Shown in pieces: positions 1 through 5,270 of a DNA stretch of 6,188 nucleotides. This DNA comes from Rhodospirillales bacterium (GTDB lineage Bacteria > Pseudomonadota > Alphaproteobacteria > Rhodospirillales > Defluviicoccaceae), in the NCBI GenBank assembly GCA_026125865.1, contig JAHCKI010000154.1, positions 1 through 6,188 on the forward strand. The letters run 5' to 3'. The first letter of the stretch is position 1. Each line of letters begins with the position of its first letter. The position numbers and the translations under genes were made by a program. Below the pieces are notes generated by a model. It was not told where the DNA came from. It did not search any database and saw nothing but the letters and a program-made list of their open reading frames with translations.

Positions 1-1552
1 TGCTGCCCCGCTCCTTCAACAGGCGAACGGCCTGCACCAACGCCGCCTCGCCTTCCTGGTCCAGGTTGGAGTCGGGTTCGTCGAGCACGATCAGTTTCGG
101 CGACCCGAACACTGCGCGAGCGAGACCAATTCGTTGCCGCTGGCCGCCAGAGATGGATGTGCCACCGGGACCAACTTCGGTATCGTAGCCATCGGGGAAT
201 TGCAGGATCATATCGTGACAGCCGGCGAGCCAGGCTGCCTCGACCACGGCCTCATCGGACACGCCATCCCGCATGCGGGCAATGTTGTCTCGGATGCTGC
301 CGGCGAAAAGTTCAACATCCTGAGGCAAGTAGCCCACATACCTGCCGAAGTCTTCTCTGTTCCACCGATAGACATCGGCGCCGTCGAGGCGCACATGTCC
401 ACTTCGCGGCATCCAAATCCCCACCATGAGGCGGCACAATGTGGATTTGCCCGAGGCCGACGGCCCGATGACGGCCATGACCTCGCCGGCCGGAAGTTCG
501 AACCCCACATTCTTGAGGACGGCTTCGCTAGCACCCGGCGGCGCAAAAACCACTTGCTCGAAGGCTACGCGCCCTTCCGGCGCAGGGAGTTGCGTCGTCT
601 GTGTTTCTTCCGGCCAGGATTCGAGAAGCTTCTGCAAGCGTTGGAAGCTGGTGCGTATGTTGACGAATCCTTTCCAGGACGAAACCGCCTGCTCCACCGG
701 ACCGAGCGCGCGACCAAGAAGGATGGAGCCGACAATCATCCCGCCACCGCTCATTTCCCCGTGAATAACGAGCCAGGCACCCACGGCGAGGATGCCGATC
801 TGCAACGACTGACGGAAGAATACCGTCGCCGCCGTGAAAAAGCCGCTGCGGTCGGTTCCGACCATCATGTGCTTTTCCATGCCTTCGATGTTTCTGTTCC
901 AGCGGCGGATTACGGCGGACAGCATGCCCATTCCCTGGACGACTTCGACATTGCGCATGGCCGCCCCGGTGCCTTCCAACGCCTTCATGTTCAGACGATT
1001 GGCCTCTTCCAGGGGTTTCTTGGTCACTGTCCCGCCGATGACCGCCAACACCAGAAGGACCACAGCGCCGACGATCGCATAGACACCGAGCGACGGATGC
1101 ATTCCCCAGATGACGGCGATGAAGATGAACGTCCAAGGCGCGTCGAACACCGGGTACATGGCCGGACTGGCGAGAAAGTTGCGTATCTGACCGAGTTCGC
1201 GAAGACCTTCGGTGCCAACCGATTGGCCTGTTATGGCAGCACTCACGGTCGCCGAAATGACGCTGGCTCCCAACGTACTTTCGATCCAGGTGCTTATGCG
1301 CATGAGGATGCGTCCCCGCAACAGGTGCAGGACGCCCATGATCAACAGCGCGAAGATGGCGATAACGGTAAGCGCGACCAGCGTTTCGACCCGCCCCGTA
1401 GCGACGACCCGGTCGTAAATCTGAAACAAATAGAGCGGGATCACCAGAACCAAAAGGTTCTGAAAAAAACTGAATGCAGCGGCGATCATCAATCCCCGCC
1501 GGGCCTCCGACATCGCCTTGTTGAGCGGGTTATTCGCCGATTTCTTCACCAT
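1..1552 (-). CDS. Type I secretion system permease/ATPase, PrtD-like (3' end outside window)
   Basis: This is an inner-membrane ABC exporter half-transporter: a membrane domain fused to an ATPase. It would dimerise and power one-step secretion of a protein through a HlyD-type adaptor and a TolC-type outer-membrane pore. I read 517 codons on the minus strand from ATG at 1552. Hydrophobic segments lie near residues 22-46, 57-78, 138-172 and 248-264. The ATPase domain begins near residue 328. It shows Walker A GPSASGKST (363-371), a Q-loop in GYLPQDVELF (407-416), the signature SGGQRQR (468-474), Walker B LIVLDEP (487-493) and the D-loop ending at D498. The H-loop histidine lies beyond the left edge. 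No N-terminal C39-like domain precedes the first membrane segment, which fits PrtD/AprD types rather than HlyB or bacteriocin exporters. A purine-rich AAGGGGAG lies about 13 bases before the ATG; ATG at codon 14 is an alternative start. The cargo and partner genes are not visible. Confidence 0.95.
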   Translation of the reverse strand, partial: MVKKSANNPLNKAMSEARRGLMIAAAFSFFQNLLVLVIPLYLFQIYDRVVATGRVETLVALTVIAIFALLIMGVLHLLRGRILMRISTWIESTLGASVISATVSAAITGQSVGTEGLRELGQIRNFLASPAMYPVFDAPWTFIFIAVIWGMHPSLGVYAIVGAVVLLVLAVIGGTVTKKPLEEANRLNMKALEGTGAAMRNVEVVQGMGMLSAVIRRWNRNIEGMEKHMMVGTDRSGFFTAATVFFRQSLQIGILAVGAWLVIHGEMSGGGMIVGSILLGRALGPVEQAVSSWKGFVNIRTSFQRLQKLLESWPEETQTTQLPAPEGRVAFEQVVFAPPGASEAVLKNVGFELPAGEVMAVIGPSASGKSTLCRLMVGIWMPRSGHVRLDGADVYRWNREDFGRYVGYLPQDVELFAGSIRDNIARMRDGVSDEAVVEAAWLAGCHDMILQFPDGYDTEVGPGGTSISGGQRQRIGLARAVFGSPKLIVLDEPDSNLDQEGEAALVQAVRLLKERGS

Positions 1553-1683
1553 TGTCGCTATCGGGCTCCCCTTTGCCTTGATCTTAGCCGCCTAACCACA
1601 GCAAGCATTCACAACCCTTGTCGATTGCCAATCATTAGATTAACAACAAACTCACCGCCGCCGCGCTCTATGGCGTCATGCCC

Positions 1684-1704
1684 ACTTGGCCGTACCAGCC
1701 AAGT
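1684..1704. repeat. Perfect 7-base inverted repeat with 7-base spacer
   Basis: ACTTGGC (1684-1690) and GCCAAGT (1698-1704) are perfect inverted copies around the spacer CGTACCA. The element lies about 130 bases upstream of the secretion gene start, so it could be an operator for a dimeric regulator or a hairpin in the 5' leader of that gene. It has no following T-run on either strand, so it does not look like a terminator. The regulator is unknown. Confidence 0.5.
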
Positions 1705-1846
1705 CGCGCGCCATTTTAGCCCTGTACGTCGAAAATGTTCGTTCGTGTTGGTTGAGAGGTGAATTTACACTTTTATGTAGCAGTCCCGCCAAGCCATTTT
1801 TCTAGACATGATTGCATGATCGTCCCGTTACCGCAAGGGTAAAGGT

Positions 1847-1859
1847 AGCGATGATCGCT
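1847..1859. repeat. 13-base palindrome AGCGAT-G-ATCGCT
   Basis: Two perfect 6-base arms flank a single central G. The odd-length palindrome is too tight to be a good RNA hairpin but is a reasonable shape for a DNA-binding site. It sits in the middle of the divergent region. ATGATCG, part of this palindrome, also occurs at 1816-1822. Function is not known; a chance palindrome is possible. Confidence 0.35.
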
Positions 1860-1958
1860 CACACAACGTTCGCGTGGTTTTCCTAAATCAGTGGTATCCC
1901 GAAGCGAGATCATCGGCTTGGCCATTGCCTCGACGCGGGCTTGAAATCCACGGCCACC

Positions 1959-1984
1959 CGATACCATTTCACGATACCATTTCA
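1959..1984. repeat. Perfect 13-base tandem duplication upstream of the epimerase-like gene
   Basis: CGATACCATTTCA occurs twice back to back (1959-1971 and 1972-1984) with no mismatch. It ends 27 bases before the TATACT box at 2012, placing it roughly 40-65 bases upstream of the expected transcription start. This is the usual position for activator sites arranged as direct repeats. A recent slippage duplication without function is the alternative. Confidence 0.6.
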
Positions 1985-1985
1985 A

Positions 1986-2017
1986 TTGTAGCCAGTTCAC
2001 GACTATTGGTCTATACT
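1986..2017 (+). promoter_or_regulatory. Probable promoter of the ArnA-decarboxylase-like gene
   Basis: TATACT at 2012-2017 is a close match to a sigma-70 -10 box, 38 bases before the start codon. The -35 side is poor: TTGTAG at 1986-1991 has a 20-base spacer, and TTCACG at 1996-2001 is too near. A good -10 with a weak -35 just downstream of a tandem repeat suggests activator dependence. That last point is inference. Confidence 0.4.
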
Positions 2018-2055
2018 ACCACCAAAACAAGAACCTGAAGTCTATTGGAGGTTGT

Positions 2056-3177
2056 ATGTCGTCGCTCAAGGGATCAAGGCGACTGCTCATTCTCGGAATT
2101 AGCGGTTTCATCGGAAGTCACTTACTCGATCGTCTTGTCGCCGATGGCAGGACGGAGATCGTCGGTTGGGATCTTAATCGGGACAAAATTGCTTCGCACG
2201 TCGATCAGGGCAAGCTGGTGTTCCGTCAACACAGCGTGGCGGATCCGGCCTTCAGGAATCAGTTGCAGGAAGATGTGGCCTGGGCCGACTGGATCATCAA
2301 TCTGTCGGCCGTCTGCAATCCGTCCCAATACAATACCGAACCACTGCTTACGATCTACACCAATTTCATCGACGGCTATCATATCGTCGAAATGGCCGCC
2401 GACGCCGGCAAACCCCTGGTCCACTTTTCGACCAGCGAGGTGTATGGACGGACAATCGCAAGCTACTTACCCGGCAATCAATACGACGTACCGGCCCTCT
2501 ATGAACTGGATGCGGAGCGGACGCCGTTGCTCATGGGCCCGACCCAGAACCAGCGATGGAGTTACGCAACCGCCAAGCAGCTGATGGAGCGGCTGATCTA
2601 CGCCTATCACAAAGAACGAAACCTCCCGTTCGTCATCATTCGTCCGTTCAATTTCTTTGGTCCACGCATGGACTATATTCGTGGCCTGGAGGGCGAGGGG
2701 AAGCCGCGGGTATTGGCTTGCTTCCTAGGCGCGCTGCTCCTTGGCGAACCCTTGGAGATCGTCGACGGCGGACATGCCCGTCGCACCATCACCTCCATTC
2801 ACGACGCCATCGATGCCACGCTTGCCGTTCTCGATCGTCCGGAACACGCCCTCAACACCATCCTCAACATCGGCAATCCGGCCAACGAACTGTCGATGAT
2901 CGAACTCGCGCACATGATGCGGGACATCATGGCGGAAGTGAGTGGCGACGCCGGCTACCGTCATCACCCGTTGCTGCAGGTCACGTCCGCGCAGTTCTAT
3001 GGTCCGGGATACGAGGATTGCGACCGCCGGATGCTGGACATCAGCCGGGAGCAGGCCCTGCTCGACTGGACACCCAAAATACCGGTGCGCGAGGTATTGC
3101 GGGAAACGATCGCGTACTATTACGGGCTGTACGGCAAGACGGCGCATCGGACCGCCGCTGCGGGCGCGGCCGAGTGA
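2056..3177 (+). CDS. NAD-dependent epimerase/dehydratase, ArnA decarboxylase-domain-like
   Basis: This 373-residue cytoplasmic enzyme of the extended SDR family is likely an NAD-dependent sugar-nucleotide enzyme. The Rossmann motif is GxxGxxG at residues 14, 17 and 20 (GISGFIG), and D39 at the end of the second strand fits NAD preference. FSTSEVYG (124-131) supplies the serine and glutamate (S127, E128), and Y170/K174 form the YxxxK catalytic pair. From memory of the family, the order TSEVYG, GP...RWSYATAK, RPFNFFGPR (196-204), DGG...R (237-242), NIGNP (271-275) and YGPGYEDCDRR (315-325) follows the C-terminal domain of ArnA. That domain oxidises and decarboxylates UDP-glucuronate. R325 aligns with the arginine needed for decarboxylation, so UDP-glucuronate decarboxylation is the best guess. 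The ArnA formyltransferase domain is absent and no Arn pathway gene is nearby. GGAGG at 2047-2051, four bases before the ATG, supports the start. The 5' part is somewhat less GC-rich than the rest. Confidence 0.93.
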   Translation: MSSLKGSRRLLILGISGFIGSHLLDRLVADGRTEIVGWDLNRDKIASHVDQGKLVFRQHSVADPAFRNQLQEDVAWADWIINLSAVCNPSQYNTEPLLTIYTNFIDGYHIVEMAADAGKPLVHFSTSEVYGRTIASYLPGNQYDVPALYELDAERTPLLMGPTQNQRWSYATAKQLMERLIYAYHKERNLPFVIIRPFNFFGPRMDYIRGLEGEGKPRVLACFLGALLLGEPLEIVDGGHARRTITSIHDAIDATLAVLDRPEHALNTILNIGNPANELSMIELAHMMRDIMAEVSGDAGYRHHPLLQVTSAQFYGPGYEDCDRRMLDISREQALLDWTPKIPVREVLRETIAYYYGLYGKTAHRTAAAGAAE

Positions 3178-3224
3178 TCCGGCCCGCCACGGGCGAAACC
3201 TGGTTTCGGAAGCCGACCCGGATC
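3176..3224 (+). repeat. Possible branched RNA fold just after the epimerase-like gene
   Basis: An outer 6-base stem, GATCCG (3176-3181) with CGGATC (3219-3224), encloses two adjacent triloop hairpins. These are GCCCG-CCA-CGGGC (3182-3194) and GAAAC-CTG-GTTTC (3195-3207). The stems abut with no unpaired bases at two of the junctions, so they could stack; 3208-3218 would be single-stranded. It overlaps the stop codon of the upstream gene. No T-run follows. Function is unknown; it may stabilise the 3' end of the transcript or be chance in GC-rich DNA. Confidence 0.35.
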
Positions 3225-3236
3225 GATTGAGGGTAC

Positions 3237-3260
3237 GGGGCACGGGGTGAACCGTGCTTT
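3237..3260 (+). terminator. Weak candidate intrinsic terminator after the epimerase-like gene
   Basis: GCACGG (3240-3245) and CCGTGC (3252-3257) form a perfect 6-base stem around the loop GGTGAA, followed at once by TTT (3258-3260). Up to three G-U pairs could lengthen the stem at its base. It lies 62 bases after the stop codon at 3177 and before the permease pair, which is a sensible place to end transcription. The T-run is short, so termination may be partial or this may be only a hairpin. Confidence 0.4.
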
Positions 3261-3278
3261 CGCGGAATCGGCGCAACC

Positions 3279-3296
3279 CGCTTGTGGGCGCTTGTG
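3279..3296. repeat. 8-base direct repeat with 10-base period before the permease pair
   Basis: CGCTTGTG occurs at 3279-3286 and 3289-3296, so the copies are one helical turn apart and would face the same side of DNA. They lie 30-47 bases upstream of the first permease start. They might be half-sites for a regulator. No convincing -35/-10 pair was seen beside them. Confidence 0.35.
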
Positions 3297-3325
3297 CATG
3301 ATCGCGTGTCCCTGGGGGCCGTCAG

Positions 3326-4303
3326 GTGATAAACCTTCCGCCCATGGCTCGCTATCTCGCGGAACGGCTCCTGCATTCGGCACTCATCCTGCTCGTCATG
3401 TCGTTCATTGTTTACGGACTGATCGGGCTGATGCCGGGAGATCCCGCCGACCTGATGATCAGCGCCAATCCGCGCATGACGTCGGAGGATGCGGCCCGAT
3501 TGCGCGCCTTGTACGGGCTCGACCAACCAATCATCGAGCGGTATGGCCGTTGGCTGCGGTCCGCTCTTGCCGGTGACCTGGGATATTCGCGCCTGCATGC
3601 CTTGCCCGTGATCAACGTGTTGCTGCCGGCGCTCGCCAACACGGCGGTGCTCATGGGGATGAGCTTCGCGCTGTCGATCGCTCTGGCGCTTCCGGCCGGA
3701 TTCGCCGCCGCGGCCCGCCCCTACTCGCGCCTGGACTACACCCTCAACTTCATCGCGTTCGCCGGAATCTCAGTGCCGTCGTTTTGGTTGGCGTTAATCC
3801 TCATCATGATCTTCGCCGTCGCGCTGGGCTGGCTTCCCGCCGGCGGAATGACCATAGCCGGCGGCTTCGGCGACCAGGTCCGTCACATGATCCTGCCGGT
3901 GCTCAGCCTGACCCTGGCCAGCGCCGGATCCCAAATTCGTTACGCCCGCGCCGCAATGATCGACACCCTGCGCCAGGATCACATCCGGACGGCGCGCGCG
4001 AAAGGGCTATCGGAACGCCGCGTCGTGATCGCCCATGCGCTACGCAACGCCATGATCCCCATGATCACCATCATCGGCCTCGACTTCGGTTATCTATTCT
4101 CCGGCGCGCTCGTCACTGAAACCCTGTTCGCCTATCCGGGCATGGGCAAACTGATTTTCGATTCGATCATGGGGAACGATTTCAACTTGGCGTTGGTTGC
4201 CCTGCTGTTCGCCACCATCGTGACCCTGACCGGCAACGTGTTGGCCGACATCGGCTATGTGCTTTTGGACCCGCGCATCTCTTTTCGGGAGAGCGAACCC
4301 TGA
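3326..4303 (+). CDS. Peptide/nickel-type ABC importer permease, DppB/OppB family
   Basis: This inner-membrane protein forms one half of the channel of an ABC importer of the dipeptide/oligopeptide/nickel/opine class. Numbering from ATG 3344 (319 residues), the family start MARYLAERLL leads into the first membrane segment (about 10-29), then MPGDP (30-34) and a periplasmic stretch ending at GDLGYS (77-82). Further membrane segments lie near 98-124, 133-163, 183-200 and 282-308. The ATPase-docking EAA loop is DHIRTARAKGL...HALRN (212-235). ETLFAYPGMGKLI (259-271) and a C-terminal DPR (309-311) are also typical. The listed GTG start has GGGGG seven bases upstream (3314-3318). The alternative ATG 3344 agrees with the family N-terminus but has only AGGTGA at a long distance. 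The gene overlaps the next permease by four bases. No binding protein or ATPase gene is adjacent, so the substrate cannot be told. Confidence 0.95.
   Translation: MINLPPMARYLAERLLHSALILLVMSFIVYGLIGLMPGDPADLMISANPRMTSEDAARLRALYGLDQPIIERYGRWLRSALAGDLGYSRLHALPVINVLLPALANTAVLMGMSFALSIALALPAGFAAAARPYSRLDYTLNFIAFAGISVPSFWLALILIMIFAVALGWLPAGGMTIAGGFGDQVRHMILPVLSLTLASAGSQIRYARAAMIDTLRQDHIRTARAKGLSERRVVIAHALRNAMIPMITIIGLDFGYLFSGALVTETLFAYPGMGKLIFDSIMGNDFNLALVALLFATIVTLTGNVLADIGYVLLDPRISFRESEP
4287..4293 (+). promoter_or_regulatory. Ribosome binding site that decides a CTG start
   Basis: GGGAGAG lies inside the end of the first permease gene and six bases before CTG at 4300. This is a strong Shine-Dalgarno match at ideal spacing. 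By contrast, the first standard start codon in the frame, GTG at 4360, has no purine-rich site before it. The site therefore points to initiation at 4300. Confidence 0.6.
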
Positions 4304-5202
4304 GCGTCCCCACCCCGTTCGTCCATGGCGCACGCCGCTTCACGCGGCATCGGCTGGGCGTGGGCGGCGCCATCGTCTTGATGGTGCTTGCATTGGGCTC
4401 GGCCGCCGCACCCCTCATCGAAACATCGCTCGCCGTCGATGCGCGCGCCGTGGACCTGCTCAATCGGTTCGCGGCGCCGTCCGCCGTTCACCTGCTCGGC
4501 ACCGACGAACTGGGCCGCGATGTGCTGGCGCGGTTGCTGCACGGCGGCCGCATTTCCCTTGTGGTCGGCCTCGCCGCCGCTGTTTTGTCGGCCATAATCG
4601 GCACGGCCATCGGGCTCGTGGCGGGCTTCTACGGCGGACGTCTCGATAGCATCCTGATGCGTTTCACCGACGCCATCATCGCCTTGCCGCTGCTGCCGCT
4701 GCTCATCGTACTGGCGGCGCTTGACCTGGAAAAGCTCGGGGTTCCTCCCGACTTGGCGGCATCCGAAAGCATCGGTCTCTACCGTATCATCGCCATCGTC
4801 TCCCTGGTCGGCTGGACGACCGTCGCGCGCCTCGTCCGCGGCGCTGCCCTCGTCCTGCGCGAACAATTGTTCATCCAGGCCGCCCGCGCCCAAGGCGCCG
4901 GCAACGCGCGCATCATCCTGGTTCATATCCTCCCCAATCTGGCGACCAACATCATCGTTGCCGCCACCTTGGCGGCCGGCAACATGATCCTGCTCGAAAG
5001 CGTGCTCAGTTTTCTCGGGCTGGGCATTCACCCGCCGGTTCCCAGTTGGGGCAATCTGCTGAACAATGCCCAGGAACTGATCTGGTCGCGGCCGGCGCTG
5101 GCTCTCTATCCGGGCCTCCTGATATTCGTTACCGTCATTTCGCTGAACTTTCTCGGTGACGGACTGCGCGATGCCCTTGATCCGCGCACGATCCGACGTT
5201 AA
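4300..5202 (+). CDS. Peptide/nickel-type ABC importer permease, DppC/OppC family, probable CTG start
   Basis: This is the partner permease of the gene before it; the two would form the heterodimeric inner-membrane channel. Counting 300 residues from CTG 4300, the basic cytoplasmic RRFTRHRLG (12-20) precedes membrane segment 1 (about 21-40). Then come the family hallmarks LGTDELGRDVL (66-76) and GGRISLVVG (82-90). The EAA loop is AARAQGA...HILPN (194-213), followed by SFLGLG..PPVPSWGNLL (237-254) and GDGLRDALDPR (287-297). A stretch of about 20 residues (141-162) between two membrane segments is longer than in the classic OppC proteins I can recall. No ATG, GTG or TTG lies in frame between 4240 and 4360. 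Starting at GTG 4360 (280 residues) would delete the conserved basic N-terminus and lacks a ribosome site. CTG 4300 has a good one and overlaps the upstream stop as CTGA, echoing the ATGA overlap common in such pairs. The family call is firm; the start is inferred. Confidence 0.92.
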   Translation: MSVPTPFVHGARRFTRHRLGVGGAIVLMVLALGSAAAPLIETSLAVDARAVDLLNRFAAPSAVHLLGTDELGRDVLARLLHGGRISLVVGLAAAVLSAIIGTAIGLVAGFYGGRLDSILMRFTDAIIALPLLPLLIVLAALDLEKLGVPPDLAASESIGLYRIIAIVSLVGWTTVARLVRGAALVLREQLFIQAARAQGAGNARIILVHILPNLATNIIVAATLAAGNMILLESVLSFLGLGIHPPVPSWGNLLNNAQELIWSRPALALYPGLLIFVTVISLNFLGDGLRDALDPRTIRR

Positions 5203-5212
5203 CTCCTGTCCA

Positions 5213-5241
5213 TTGACCGTGACAGCAGTACTCCCTGGTTT
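5213..5241 (+). promoter_or_regulatory. Weak candidate promoter of ahcY
   Basis: TTGACC (5213-5218) is a good -35 match. Seventeen bases later TGGTTT (5236-5241) is a poor -10 match. It lies in the 68-base gap between the permease and ahcY, so ahcY may have its own promoter or may be read through from the permeases. No SAH riboswitch pattern was recognised in this gap. Confidence 0.25.
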
Positions 5242-5270
5242 GGACAATCCCTAAAAACGAGGCAAGACAC

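Larger units (their letters stand above)
1553..2055. other. Divergent intergenic region, no convincing gene
   Basis: This region separates the leftward secretion gene from the rightward sugar-nucleotide enzyme. It is visibly richer in A and T than its flanks, mainly around 1600-1660 and 1740-2050, as expected for a control region or a foreign remnant. It must hold the promoters of both genes. The only open frame of note is a 75-codon minus-strand frame (2000-1773) with a GTG start, no ribosome binding site and no recognisable motif; I do not accept it as a gene. Inverted repeats at 1684-1704 and 1847-1859 and a tandem repeat at 1959-1984 are listed separately. No tRNA or other known RNA was recognised. 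Confidence 0.7.

Noticed and set aside
1730..1760. GTTC-containing run suggesting an alphaproteobacterial LexA box
   Set aside because: GTTC copies are present but not with the required seven-base spacing to a second GTTC.
134..1762. A 542-codon open frame on the plus strand opposite the secretion gene
   Set aside because: It is antisense to a gene with a full set of ABC motifs. Its composition is rich in H, R, D and G without domain sense, as expected for the complement of GC-rich coding DNA.
1773..2000. A 75-codon minus-strand frame in the divergent intergenic region
   Set aside because: It starts with GTG, has no ribosome binding site, no recognisable motif, and its codon use is unlike the neighbours. 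It also runs through the tandem repeat. A remnant gene cannot be excluded.
4360..5202. GTG 4360 as the start of the second permease
   Set aside because: It would remove the conserved basic N-terminus and has no Shine-Dalgarno site, while CTG 4300 has a strong one at good spacing.
4255..5247. A 330-codon open frame on the minus strand opposite the second permease
   Set aside because: Its hydrophilic, Q/D/G/R-rich product is the typical mirror of a membrane-protein gene; the sense strand shows all permease hallmarks.
5203..5270. Possible SAH or SAM riboswitch before ahcY
   Set aside because: The gap is only 68 bases and I see none of the conserved core or pseudoknot pattern of these riboswitches. 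Only a short CTGTC/GACAG pairing (5206-5225) is present.
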